NCBI RefSeq assembly: GCF_014205275.1
Contig: NZ_JACHND010000001.1
Location: 8,060,001-8,124,000, forward strand
Length of the DNA: 64,000 bases
Reading direction: 5' to 3'
Origin: Sphaerisporangium siamense
GTDB taxonomy: Bacteria; Actinomycetota; Actinomycetes; Streptosporangiales; Streptosporangiaceae
A model generated the notes under the pieces. The model saw only the letters and a list, made by a program, of their open reading frames with translations. It searched no databases and had not been told where the DNA came from. A program made the translations under genes and the position numbers. Each line of letters starts with the position of its first letter. Within the stretch, counting starts at the first letter, position 1. Shown here piece after piece: positions 52,704 to 61,066 of this stretch.

Positions 52704-53423
52704 TCAGGCGGGGCGGGGGGTTAGGGGGGTGGTGAGGTGGGAGATGGCGGCGGCCAGTTCTGAGGGGTTGGTCAGGTCGTCGAGGACCAGGTTGGCGCCG
52801 GCTTCGCGGAGTTCGGTGGTGGTGGAGCGGCCGGAGGCTATGGCGATCATGGTGGCGCCGGCGATGCGAGCGGCCTGGACGTCGCGGGTGGAGTCGCCGA
52901 TGAGGACGGTGTTGGAACCGTCGCAGGGGAAGCCGTACATCTGCTTGACGCGGCTCTGGGCGACCTGGAGCAGGGTGGCCTTGGGGTAGACCTCCTCGCC
53001 GTAGCCGCCGACCTCGAAGTCGACGAAGGCGTCCAGCCCGAACGCGCGGAGCTTGTGGACGGCGTTGCTCTTGATCGTGCCGGTGAGGACGGACTGGACG
53101 ACGCCATCGAGGCGGGAGACCGCCTTGAGGGCGTCCTTGGCGCCGGGCATGGCGCGGCCGTCCTTGTCCAGGCGCCTGCGGCGGCCGGCGAACGCCCCGG
53201 CGAGCGCGTCGATGAACCGGGGCAGGTGATCGTCGTTCGGGACGATGCCGTTGATGGCGAGGGTCTCGAAGATGATCTCCGAGTCGGGGCGGCCCATCGC
53301 GGGCGCGAGCTTCACCAAGGGGCGTCCGGTGACCTGGCGGAACGCGTCGGCGTAGGCCTCACGGGTGACGATCGTGACGTCGACCAGGGTCAGGTCGACG
53401 TTCCAGAGCACGAGACGGTTAAT
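52704..53423 (-). CDS. HAD-like protein, probable ATT start and Asn in motif I
   Basis: 239 residues if started at ATT 53423, which has GGAGG at ideal distance. No ATG, GTG or TTG in this frame lies near a ribosome site, and the in-frame ATG 34 codons upstream gives a basic, unlike-family extension. HAD phosphatase/phosphoglucomutase-like fold: motif I LVLWNVDLTLVD, motif II SVLTGTIKSN, motif III Lys in VYPKATLLQVA, motif IV NTVLIGDSTRDVQAARIAG. The nucleophilic Asp of DxDxT is Asn8 (N-V-D), so phosphatase activity is doubtful. It belongs to a row of HAD genes on the minus strand. Confidence 0.75.
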   Translation of the reverse strand: MNRLVLWNVDLTLVDVTIVTREAYADAFRQVTGRPLVKLAPAMGRPDSEIIFETLAINGIVPNDDHLPRFIDALAGAFAGRRRRLDKDGRAMPGAKDALKAVSRLDGVVQSVLTGTIKSNAVHKLRAFGLDAFVDFEVGGYGEEVYPKATLLQVAQSRVKQMYGFPCDGSNTVLIGDSTRDVQAARIAGATMIAIASGRSTTTELREAGANLVLDDLTNPSELAAAISHLTTPLTPRPA

Positions 53424-53675
53424 GGGGGGCCTCCGAAGGCGCGTGACCGGTGCGCTCAGAGTACGACGATTGGCGACCGAGGGCGTCCGCCGATGCCGAA
53501 CTCGTTTCGGGCGCGGGGACTCCACGCCGTCTCCACGGCTGCGGGAGGCCCGGAGCCGAGGGCAGGGCCGGAGGATGGGGCAGGGGTCGGGTCAGGAGGA
53601 TGCCAGAGCGGATCCAGGAGCCGAGACGGGAGCCGCGGCGGGGTTGGACCCGGCCGATGGAGCCGGGGCCCGGGG

Positions 53676-54314
53676 TCAGCTCGCCCACTCCAGGGCGGTG
53701 GTGAGGGATTCGACGACGGGGAAGCCGGAGGCGTCCAGGTCGGCGCGGCTGGTCATGCCGCCTGTGTAGAGGACGGCTCTGGCGCCGACGTGCTCGGCGG
53801 CGTGGGCGTCGTCGATGCTGTCGCCGATGACGAGGATCTGGGACGGGTCGACGCGCAGGGCGGCGATGTGGGCCACCATGTGCTCGGCCTTGCCGCCGCC
53901 GGGGGCGCCGTCGTTCAGCCCGTCGATGCGGTCGAAGTAGTCGGCGATGCCGAGTTCGGCGGCCTTGGCGACCAGGCGGTCGTGCGTCCACATCGACAGC
54001 AGGGACTGCGTGCGCCCGGCGTCGGTCCAGGACCGCAGCGCGGTGAGCGCGTCCTCGGCGAGGGCGCAGGAGAGCATGAGGCGGTGGTAGTGGTCGTGGA
54101 AGACCGCGTCCAGCCTCACCCACTCGCCGTCGTCCAGCGGGCGGCCGAGGATGCGCTCGTAGGCGACCCAGATCGGACGGGTGTAGGCGGCGCGGAAGGC
54201 GTCCGCGTCGAAGGCCGCGAGGCCGTAGGGCTTGAAGACCTCGTTGGTGGCCTCGACGACGGCGTCGATGTCGTGGAAGAGCGTGCCGTTCCAGTCCCAG
54301 ATGATGTGCTTCAT
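53676..54314 (-). CDS. HAD-family hydrolase
   Basis: 212 residues. Motif I HIIWDWNGTLFHD with both Asp-equivalent positions in the usual DWN form, a helical cap (about 15-90), motif II LLSMWTHDRL, motif III Lys in PGGGKAEHM, motif IV ILVIGDSIDDAHAAEHVGAR. It resembles the actinobacterial PGP-like phosphatases. Substrate unknown. ATG 54314 lies close after a TACCCT hexamer. It is 60 bp downstream of the DUF6912-like gene on the same strand. Confidence 0.88.
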   Translation of the reverse strand: MKHIIWDWNGTLFHDIDAVVEATNEVFKPYGLAAFDADAFRAAYTRPIWVAYERILGRPLDDGEWVRLDAVFHDHYHRLMLSCALAEDALTALRSWTDAGRTQSLLSMWTHDRLVAKAAELGIADYFDRIDGLNDGAPGGGKAEHMVAHIAALRVDPSQILVIGDSIDDAHAAEHVGARAVLYTGGMTSRADLDASGFPVVESLTTALEWAS

Positions 54315-54374
54315 GGCATGGTCAAGGGTAGACCAGCGCCGCGGAACGCCCCACCCGTTTTCCGGCCCGCCGGC

Positions 54375-54881
54375 TCAGCCGAGCAGGTCGGGGATCTCCT
54401 GGGTGGCGTACCACATCAGCTCGTGGGCCTCGGCGCCGTCGACCTCGAACCGCGCGTCGTCGTCGCCTCCGTCGGCGGCGAAGACGGCGGCCACGGCGGA
54501 CTCGATGTCGGGGACGGCCTGGGCGTCGTCGATGTGGACCGCCGCGACGGCGGTCAGCGGCACGGGGAGGGGAACGCGGACGCGGGAGCGGTCCTCCAGG
54601 TCGACACCGGCGGTGACGGCGGCGTCGGGGACCTCGGCGGCGACGACGACCCTGCGGGCGGGGACCTCGACGCCGTCGGCGCGGTCGGCGGCCAGCATGC
54701 GCAGGGACGCCCGGGCGGCGTCGGTGAGGGCCACGTACTCCAGCTCCTCGGTGTCCCCGGAGACGTACCACTCGACCAGGGCGGGGGTGACCGCGTAGCC
54801 GGTCAGCGGGGCCGGGCCGACCTCTCCGGTCGCCGCCGCCCGGGCGAGCCCGGGCAGTGTGCACGGCAGGTAGACGCGCAT
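54375..54881 (-). CDS. Conserved actinobacterial protein (DUF6912-like)
   Basis: 168 residues from ATG 54881 (TGAGGAACGC upstream). It begins MRVYLPCTLPGLARAA and ends ARFEVDGAEAHELMWYATQE IPDLLG, acidic and alpha/beta, with no membrane segment. I recognise the MRVYLP...LxWYxxQE pattern from actinobacterial genomes, where it often sits near HAD genes; the family has no known function. Position between two HAD genes suggests co-expression. Confidence 0.75.
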   Translation of the reverse strand: MRVYLPCTLPGLARAAATGEVGPAPLTGYAVTPALVEWYVSGDTEELEYVALTDAARASLRMLAADRADGVEVPARRVVVAAEVPDAAVTAGVDLEDRSRVRVPLPVPLTAVAAVHIDDAQAVPDIESAVAAVFAADGGDDDARFEVDGAEAHELMWYATQEIPDLLG

Positions 54882-54980
54882 GCGTTCCTCAATCACGATG
54901 GTCACGGGTCGCGGAGAACCCTTGATGCGGGATGCCGGCGCGTCAGGCGGGCGCCGGCCTCCTAAGAGTGTGCCAGCCGA

Positions 54981-55628
54981 TCATGTGAGGCGGAGCCGCA
55001 CCCGGCACAGCGCCTCCACCGCCGTGATCGTGGCGTCGGCCTCGCGGTGGTGCAGGCCGACCATGCCGATGGCCTGGGCCGCCACGATGTTGGCTTCGAT
55101 GTCGTCGATGAAGACGCACTCCTCGGCGGTCAGGTCCACCAGCCCGAGGGCGTGGTGGAAGATGCGCGGCTCGGGCTTGCGCATGCCGACCTCGCCGGAG
55201 ATGACGATGGCGTCGAAGCAGGAGTCCCAGCCGTCCCGGAGGTAGTGGTCGCCCCAGGAGTTGGACACCAGGCAGGTGGCGAGCCCGGCGGCCCGTGCGG
55301 CGCGCAGCATGGCGTACATGGGCTCGACGGGGCGGAAACCGGCGAACATGCGGGCGAGCAGCCCTTCCGCGACGGCCGGCGCGCCGTCGAGCGTGAGCAG
55401 CCGGGCGGCCAGGTCGCGCTCGAACTCGGCCGCGTCGATCTCACCGCGCTCCAGCGCGTGGATGGGGTTCTCGCCGTCGCCGCCGTCGTAGGCGTGGGAG
55501 ATGAGCCGGCTCATCAACTCGCGATAGTGGGCGGCGTCGATGCCGTCGGCGCTGAGCCACTCGGCGATGGCCTCGTGCAGGCCGGTGGTGAGCACGCCAC
55601 CCCAGTCGATCAGCACACCCTTCACCAC
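54981..55628 (-). CDS. HAD-family hydrolase (epoxide-hydrolase N-terminal-like)
   Basis: 215 residues. Motif I GVLIDWGGVLTTG, motif II CLVSNSWGDHYLRDG, motif III Lys in GMRKPEPRIFHHAL, motif IV CVFIDDIEANIVAAQAIGM. This DWGGV and DDxxxN pattern is that of the 2-haloacid dehalogenase/epoxide-hydrolase N-domain phosphatases. GTG 55628 is followed by a second GTG; AAAAGGGGG lies about 5 bases upstream. A TACGCT hexamer about 40 bases ahead may be its -10. It heads the run of HAD genes; substrate unknown. Confidence 0.88.
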   Translation of the reverse strand: MVKGVLIDWGGVLTTGLHEAIAEWLSADGIDAAHYRELMSRLISHAYDGGDGENPIHALERGEIDAAEFERDLAARLLTLDGAPAVAEGLLARMFAGFRPVEPMYAMLRAARAAGLATCLVSNSWGDHYLRDGWDSCFDAIVISGEVGMRKPEPRIFHHALGLVDLTAEECVFIDDIEANIVAAQAIGMVGLHHREADATITAVEALCRVRLRLT

Positions 55629-55678
55629 ATCTGCCCCCTTTTCACGGGTCGGCCTTTCAGCGTAAGCCGGGACGGCCG

Positions 55679-57412
55679 CTAGCGCGTCTCCAGCCCCACC
55701 GGAAGCCGTCCCTTAGGGGTGAGGTCACCGTTCAGCGCCTTGGCGGCGGCGCGGAGCGAGGCGTCGGCGTCGGCGTAGACGGCGAGGGCGATGTCGTACC
55801 CGCGCAGGCGGGTCAGCTCGTACGGCGCCCCCATCGACACCACCACGACCTTTTTGCCGGTGGCGGCCATCGCGGAGACGAGCCGGGTCTGGGCCGGGCC
55901 GGCGTCCTCCGTGGTGACCACGACGGTGTCGGCCCGGGCCGCCGCCGCGCGGGCCCGCGCGATCTCGGACGCCGTCGGCGTGTCCCCCGTGCCCACGGCC
56001 GCCGCGCCGTCCAGCATGCCGGCCAGGCGCTTGCCCGCCGGGCCGGTGACCAGGACGTCACCCGTGACCGGCAGCCGGTCGGCGCCCTTCACGGCCGTGA
56101 CCGACCGGTCGGCGACGTCCTGCACGGCCTTGCGGTGCTCGGCCGAGCGCAGGACCTCGGCGGCCTCGTCCGCGTCGGCGGCGGGGGCGGTGAGGATGCC
56201 GCGGGCCTCCTTCAGTTCCAGCAACCGGGTGACGGACCGGTCGAGCCGCTCCTTGGAGATGCGGCCGGAGCGCACGGCGGACAGCACCGCGTCGCGGGCG
56301 GCACGGAAGTCGGGGGGCATGAGCAGCAGGTCGACCCCCGCGAGGACGGCGCGGACGGCGACCTCGGCGTCGCCGTACTTCTCGCGCACGCCCGCCATGT
56401 CGAGCGCGTCGGTGCTGACCACGCCGTCGTAGCCGAGCTTGTCGCGGAGCAGCCCGGTGAGGATCGGCTTGGACAGCGTGGCGGGATCGCCGGACGGGTC
56501 CAGCTTGGGCATCACGACGTGGGCGGACATGATGATGTCCACGCCGCGCCGGGCGGCCTCCTCGAACGGCGGGGCGTCGAGCCGCTCCCACTCGGAGCGC
56601 GAGTGCTGGATCACGGGCAGCCCGCTGTGGCTGTCGACCTTGGTGTCGCCGTGCCCGGGGAAGTGCTTGGCGGCGGCGCCGACCCCGGCGTCGTGGAAGC
56701 CGTCGACCGCGGCGCCGACCATGGCGGCCACCCGCCCGGGGTCGGAGCCGTAGGAGCGCGAGCCGATGACCGGGTTCGCCGGGTTGACGTTGACGTCGGC
56801 GACGGGCGCGAAGTCGAGGTTGACGCCGACGGCCCGCAGTTCCTCGCCGGTGACGCGCGCGGCCGTGCGGGCCGAGCCGGGGTCGCGGGTGGCGCCGAGC
56901 GCCATGCTGCCGGGCACGTCGGTGACCAGCGAGCCGAGCCGGGAGACCACGCCGTTCTCCTGGTCGGCGCCGACGATCAGAGGGATCTTGGACGCCTTCT
57001 GCAGGCCGTTGGTGAGCGCGGCGAGCTGGGCGGCGTCCTGCACGTTGCCGGCCCAGGGGAAGATGATGACCCCGCCGGGACGGTACTTCTCGACGACCTC
57101 GGCCGGGCTTCCCACGCCGTACCTGGCGCGGTTCTCGCCGTGGGCCGCCCCGGCGCGGGGGCCGTAGAGGACGGGCATGAAGAGCTGGCTCACCTTGTCC
57201 TCGACGCTCATGGCGGCCAGCGTCGCCGACACGGCCGGGCTCGGCGACGCACCCGGGGAGGACGGAGCAGGGCTGGGGGGCGGGCTGGGCGGGGCGGGTG
57301 TGGACGGCCGCACGGGCGACGGCGAGGAGGACGCCCGTGGCGGCGCGCTTCCGCACGCGGCCGTCACGATCGCGATCAGGAGAAGCGCCACCGCGCGCAG
57401 AGGTCCAGCCAT
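55679..57412 (-). CDS. Glycoside hydrolase family 3, NagZ/LpqI-like lipoprotein
   Basis: 577 residues. Lipobox TAAC (Cys20) followed by a long Pro/Ser spacer to about 62. Catalytic barrel about 65-395 with the NagZ signature AAKHFPGHGDTKVDSHSGLP (contains the catalytic His loop) and the nucleophile in VVSTDALDM. A C-terminal alpha/beta sandwich (about 420-577) is also found in LpqI. It releases N-acetylglucosamine from peptidoglycan fragments at the cell surface. It neighbours a PTS locus with DasR, the GlcNAc regulator, so it may supply that transporter. ATG 57412 follows TACGGT by 7 bases (leaderless). Confidence 0.93.
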   Translation of the reverse strand: MAGPLRAVALLLIAIVTAACGSAPPRASSSPSPVRPSTPAPPSPPPSPAPSSPGASPSPAVSATLAAMSVEDKVSQLFMPVLYGPRAGAAHGENRARYGVGSPAEVVEKYRPGGVIIFPWAGNVQDAAQLAALTNGLQKASKIPLIVGADQENGVVSRLGSLVTDVPGSMALGATRDPGSARTAARVTGEELRAVGVNLDFAPVADVNVNPANPVIGSRSYGSDPGRVAAMVGAAVDGFHDAGVGAAAKHFPGHGDTKVDSHSGLPVIQHSRSEWERLDAPPFEEAARRGVDIIMSAHVVMPKLDPSGDPATLSKPILTGLLRDKLGYDGVVSTDALDMAGVREKYGDAEVAVRAVLAGVDLLLMPPDFRAARDAVLSAVRSGRISKERLDRSVTRLLELKEARGILTAPAADADEAAEVLRSAEHRKAVQDVADRSVTAVKGADRLPVTGDVLVTGPAGKRLAGMLDGAAAVGTGDTPTASEIARARAAAARADTVVVTTEDAGPAQTRLVSAMAATGKKVVVVSMGAPYELTRLRGYDIALAVYADADASLRAAAKALNGDLTPKGRLPVGLETR

Positions 57413-57419
57413 GGCGTCA

Positions 57420-57425
57420 ACCGTA
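57420..57425 (-). promoter_or_regulatory. -10 element TACGGT of the nagZ-type gene
   Basis: Minus-strand TACGGT ends 7 bases before ATG 57412 with no ribosome site. The gene therefore has its own promoter, 114 bp after the ptsI stop. Confidence 0.5.
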
Positions 57426-57526
57426 TCGGCGTCGTGACCGAACAGCTCCCGACATTTGACCTAAGACAGAACACAAGCATAGGAATCTCCGGTTCGCCGA
57501 CTGCGAACACACGATCGAAAAGTGCC

Positions 57527-59185
57527 CTAGGCCAGGCCCGGAAGCCGGTCGCGCGCGGCGGCGCGGGCCTCGCCGGGTGTACGGGCGGCCCGCGCGGCGG
57601 CGGCGGCCGCGCGGCACTGCTCCAGCGTGTGGCGGGCCAGCGCGGCCCGCACCCAGGGCAGCGCCCGCGCCGTCATCGAGAGCGAGGAGACGCCGAGCCC
57701 CGCGAGGACGCACGCCAGGGCCGGGTCGGCGCCCGCCTCCCCGCAGACGCCGCACGGCACGCCGGCCGCGGCGGCCATGGCGACCAGGTCCAGCAGGGCC
57801 GGCTGCCAGGGGTCCTGGAGGGCGGCGAGCGCGCCGGCCTCCCGGTCGGCGGCGAAGGCGTACTGGGCCAGGTCGTTGGTGCCGACCGAGAGGAAGCCGG
57901 CGACGGCGGCGATGTCGGCGGCCCTGAGCGCCGCCGCCGGGACCTCGATCATGACGCCCGCGCAGGTCAGCCCCGCCTCCTCGCAGGCGGCGGCGAACCA
58001 GGACGCGTCCTCGGCGGTCGCGACCATGGGCGCCATGACGCGCAGCACCGCGGAGGTGCCCGCGGCGGCGCGCGCCAGGGCGCGGAGCTGGACCGCGAGC
58101 ACGTCCGGGTAGGCGCGCAGAACGCGCAGGCCCCGCCGCCCGAGCGCGGGGTTGGGCTCGCGCCCCGGCGGCGGCAGGAAGGAAAGCGGCTTGTCCGCGC
58201 CCGCGTCCAGCACGCGCACGGTGACCGTCCTGCCGGGGAAGGCCGTCAGGACCTGGCGGTAGGCGGCGATCTGCTCCTCTTCCGAGGGCGCCTCCCCGCG
58301 GTCGAGGAACAGGAGCTCGGTGCGGTAGAGGCCGACGCCCTCGGCGCCGTGGCGCAGCGCGGACGGCACGTCGCCGGGGCCGCCGATGTTGGCCAGCAGC
58401 GCCACGGGGTGGCCGTCGGAGGTGGCGCCGGGGGCGGGGGCGGCGGGCATGACCGGCACGACCTCGCGCGCGGCGCGCAGCGTGGCGGTGACCTCCTCCC
58501 GCGAGGGCGCGACGCGGACGACGCCGGTGGCGCCGTCGACCAGCAGGGGCGTGCCGGGGGCGATCGAGGCCGCCCCGGGGCAGGCCACGACGGCGGGCAC
58601 GCCCATCGCCCTGGCCAGGATCGCGGTGTGGCCGGTGGGCCCGCCCTCCTCGGTGACGAAGGCCGCGACGACGTCCGGCGACAGCAGCGCGGTGTCGGCG
58701 GGCGCGAGGTCCCGTGCGACGAGCACGTACGGGCGGCCGGCCGGGCGGGGCAGGCCGGGCATGGGCACGCCGGCCAGCTCGGCGATCACCCGGTCGCGGA
58801 TGTCGTCGAGGTCTGCCACGCGGGCGCCGAGATAGCCGCCGATGCCGGACAGGATGTCGCGATAGTGGAGGAACGCCTCGAAGACCGCGCGTTCCGCGGC
58901 CGTCCCCGCACCGATGAGCGTGGTGACGTCGGTGGACAGCGCCGGGTCGCGGGCGATCATGGCCTGGGCCGCGAGCACGTCCTTGGCGTCGCCCCCCGCC
59001 GCCTCACCCCTGGCCTCCAGTTCGGCCGCCACGCGCTCCATGGCGGCCGCGGCCCGCACCGCCTCGGCGGCGGGGTCCCCGTCGTGCCGCGTCCCGGGCG
59101 CGGGTTCCTGGACGGCGCCGCTCATGACGTACGCGGGTCCGTATCCGGCGCCCGGGCTGACGCCGGCCCCTGCGAGCCTCTCCAT
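57527..59185 (-). CDS. ptsI: PTS enzyme I (PEP-protein phosphotransferase)
   Basis: 552 residues. Phosphorylated His in TEEGGPTGHTAILARAMGVP. PEP-binding barrel with GVGLYRTELLFLDRG, FLSVGTNDLAQYAFAADRE and the catalytic Cys in GVPCGVCGEAGADP. It takes phosphate from PEP and passes it to HPr in the cytoplasm. It follows ptsH by 19 bp. Alanine-rich and slightly short at the C-terminus, but complete. Confidence 0.97.
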   Translation of the reverse strand: MERLAGAGVSPGAGYGPAYVMSGAVQEPAPGTRHDGDPAAEAVRAAAAMERVAAELEARGEAAGGDAKDVLAAQAMIARDPALSTDVTTLIGAGTAAERAVFEAFLHYRDILSGIGGYLGARVADLDDIRDRVIAELAGVPMPGLPRPAGRPYVLVARDLAPADTALLSPDVVAAFVTEEGGPTGHTAILARAMGVPAVVACPGAASIAPGTPLLVDGATGVVRVAPSREEVTATLRAAREVVPVMPAAPAPGATSDGHPVALLANIGGPGDVPSALRHGAEGVGLYRTELLFLDRGEAPSEEEQIAAYRQVLTAFPGRTVTVRVLDAGADKPLSFLPPPGREPNPALGRRGLRVLRAYPDVLAVQLRALARAAAGTSAVLRVMAPMVATAEDASWFAAACEEAGLTCAGVMIEVPAAALRAADIAAVAGFLSVGTNDLAQYAFAADREAGALAALQDPWQPALLDLVAMAAAAGVPCGVCGEAGADPALACVLAGLGVSSLSMTARALPWVRAALARHTLEQCRAAAAAARAARTPGEARAAARDRLPGLA

Positions 59186-59204
59186 CGCCGCGCGTGCGCC
59201 CCGG

Positions 59205-59462
59205 TCAGGGCACCGAGACGATCGCGGCCAGTTCGTCCAGCAGCCGCTCGGCCCCGTCGCCCTCGGCGTGGATCACGATCGCCTCCCCGTGCCGGACGTC
59301 CAGCGCCAGGATGGACAGGATGCTCTTGGCGCTGACCGGCTCACCGCCCGGCTTGGCCACGGTGACGTCGATGGCGGCCTTGGCGGCGGTCTGCACGAAC
59401 GTCGCGGCGGGACGCGCGTGCAGCCCCACCTGCGACTCCACGATGACCTTGCGCTCGGGCAC
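59205..59462 (-). CDS. ptsH: PTS phosphocarrier HPr
   Basis: 85 residues. His15 in VGLHARPAATFVQTA accepts phosphate from enzyme I. The SAKSILSILAL helix carries the position equivalent to regulatory Ser46. GTG 59462 has GAGGAG 4-8 bases upstream. A dre-like site lies 21 bases before the start, suggesting DasR control as in Streptomyces. ptsH and ptsI form the tail of the minus-strand PTS run. Confidence 0.97.
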   Translation of the reverse strand: MPERKVIVESQVGLHARPAATFVQTAAKAAIDVTVAKPGGEPVSAKSILSILALDVRHGEAIVIHAEGDGAERLLDELAAIVSVP

Positions 59463-59482
59463 GGCTCCTCCTCAGGCGGGGC

Positions 59483-59493
59483 GGTCCAGACCA
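59483..59493 (-). promoter_or_regulatory. dre-like DasR site before ptsH
   Basis: TGGTCTGGACC on the minus strand matches the DasR responsive element (core TGGTCTAGACC) at all but one base. It sits in the 77-bp gap between the HAD gene and ptsH and implies an internal regulated promoter. Confidence 0.6.
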
Positions 59494-59539
59494 CCCGCTC
59501 GAAGTTGGGTACAAATAGCGGGTTATACCGGAAATATCG

Positions 59540-60178
59540 CTACAGAGTTAACGGCCATTCCACCCCCGATAAATCGGTCACCACCATGTCGGCCGCGAAC
59601 AACTCGCTCGCGTGATGGGTCGTCGCGACCCCGACACAGGTCATACCCGCCGCCTTGGCCGCCGTGATGCCCGCCAGCGAGTCCTCGAACGCGACGCAGT
59701 CCTCGGGACGCACGCCCACCGCCGCCGCGCCCGCCAGGAAACAGGACGGGTCCGGCTTGCCGACGATGACGTCCTCGGCCGAGACGATGGTCCGGACCAC
59801 GTCGCCCACGCCGACGATCTCCAGGCAGCTCTCGGCCCACCACCGCCGCGCCGAGGTGACCAGCACCACCGGCAGGCCGTGGCCGTCGATCCGCCGCACC
59901 AGGTCGGCCGCGCCCGGCACCGGGCCGATCGCGGGCAGGCCCGGGGTGTCCAGGTAGGAGGTCAGCTCGGCCAGCAGGTCCTCGACCCGCTTGCCGGGGA
60001 ACAGCAGGGACTTCTCGGCGAGCACGTCCGGGCCCCGGCGTCCCATGAACTCCCTGAGCAGGGAGTCGTCGTGGTCCACCCCGTGGTTGGCGAGCAGGAG
60101 CCGCCAGAGCTCCAGGCTCCGCCGCTCACTGTCGATCAGCGTGCCGTCGAGGTCGAACAGCGCGGCCTTCGCTCCCAC
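59540..60178 (-). CDS. HAD-family sugar phosphatase/beta-phosphoglucomutase-like
   Basis: 212 residues from GTG 60178 (AAGGGG upstream). ATG 60229 would add 17 residues. Motif I ALFDLDGTLIDSE, motif II VVLVTSARRWW, motif III Lys in VIVGKPDPSCFL, motif IV CVAFEDSLAGITAAKAAGM. The cap carries HRR-like EFMGRRGPDV. The sequence is of the subfamily that dephosphorylates or isomerises sugar phosphates. Placed inside the PTS run between EIIA and HPr genes, it may relieve sugar-phosphate build-up; that is inference. Confidence 0.9.
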   Translation of the reverse strand: MGAKAALFDLDGTLIDSERRSLELWRLLLANHGVDHDDSLLREFMGRRGPDVLAEKSLLFPGKRVEDLLAELTSYLDTPGLPAIGPVPGAADLVRRIDGHGLPVVLVTSARRWWAESCLEIVGVGDVVRTIVSAEDVIVGKPDPSCFLAGAAAVGVRPEDCVAFEDSLAGITAAKAAGMTCVGVATTHHASELFAADMVVTDLSGVEWPLTL

Positions 60179-60277
60179 CCGCCCGTCACCCCTTCCCGGG
60201 TCGCGATTCCAGCGGTACGTCCTGTCCATCCAACACGTCTTTGACCCGCGGAACATCCCTAGCCAGACGAAAGGCGC

Positions 60278-60724
60278 TCAATCCCAGGCGAACAGCCGCT
60301 CCCCCGCCCGGACGTTTCCCGTCGTGACGAGCGCGACCGCGTCCGGCTGCGCGTCCAGGGCGATCACCGGGCACATCGGGGACCGGCCGCCCGCCTCGAC
60401 CAGCGCGGGGTTCCAGGCGACGATCGGCGTGCCCGCGCGCACCCGCCGGCCCTCGGTCGCCAGCACGCGGAAGCCCTCGCCCCGCAGCTCCACCGTGTCG
60501 ATGCCGAGGTGGACCAGCACGCCGCGGCCGTCGCCGCCGACGATCACGTAGGCGTGCGCGTGCAGCTTGGCGACCGTGCCGTCGATCGGGGCCACCGCGA
60601 CGCCCGGCACGCGGGCCGGGTCGATGGCGGTGCCGAGCCCGACCAGCCCGTGGGAGAACACCGGATCGGGCACGGCGGCCAGCCCCACGACGCGCCCGGC
60701 CACCGGGGCGAGAACAGTCGTCAT
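60278..60724 (-). CDS. crr: PTS glucose-type EIIA protein
   Basis: 148 residues. Single-domain EIIA of the glucose superfamily: VLAPVAGRVVGLAAVPDPVF, AVAPIDGTVAKLHAHAYVIV, and the phosphorylated His in GVLVHLGIDTVELRGEGF. It accepts phosphate from HPr and hands it to EIIB. ATG 60724. It lies 65 bp downstream of the EIIB gene in the same run. Confidence 0.95.
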   Translation of the reverse strand: MTTVLAPVAGRVVGLAAVPDPVFSHGLVGLGTAIDPARVPGVAVAPIDGTVAKLHAHAYVIVGGDGRGVLVHLGIDTVELRGEGFRVLATEGRRVRAGTPIVAWNPALVEAGGRSPMCPVIALDAQPDAVALVTTGNVRAGERLFAWD

Positions 60725-60789
60725 GGCAGGTTCACCTTCGGGCGACCCCCGGCGGCGGGCTCGGCGTGGTCAGGAGACCTCGCGCGCCG

Positions 60790-61026
60790 TCACGAGATGA
60801 GGTCGCCGATGTCGGAGGCGATGGTGTCGGCGTCGGGCCCCACCACCACCTGGACGACGTTGCCCGCCGCCATCACCCCGTGGACGCCCGCCGCCCGCAG
60901 GACGGCGTGGTCGACCTTGGAGGCGTCCCGCACCTCGGTGCGCAGGCGCGTGATGCACGGCTCGATGTCGATGATGTTCTCGACTCCCCCGAGCCCGGCG
61001 ATGATCGCACGCGCCTCTGCCGACAT
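60790..61026 (-). CDS. PTS glucose/GlcNAc-type EIIB protein
   Basis: 78 residues. The phosphorylated Cys is in IIDIEPCITRLRTEVRD, the hallmark of EIIB of the glucose/N-acetylglucosamine family. The protein is a free EIIB, as in Streptomyces NagF-type systems, with EIIC encoded separately at 63032. ATG 61026 has GAGGAGG upstream. It sits between the SIS isomerase gene and the EIIA gene. Confidence 0.95.
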   Translation of the reverse strand: MSAEARAIIAGLGGVENIIDIEPCITRLRTEVRDASKVDHAVLRAAGVHGVMAAGNVVQVVVGPDADTIASDIGDLIS

Positions 61027-61066
61027 TTGGGACCTCCTCGATACGCCCGGGGCAACGGTAGTGACG

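Noticed and set aside
53055-54965. 636-residue plus-strand open frame
   Set aside because: Antisense to the HAD and DUF6912-like genes; composition is Gly/Val/Asp-rich shadow sequence.
56135-59335. 1066-residue plus-strand open frame
   Set aside because: Antisense to the NagZ-type and enzyme I genes.
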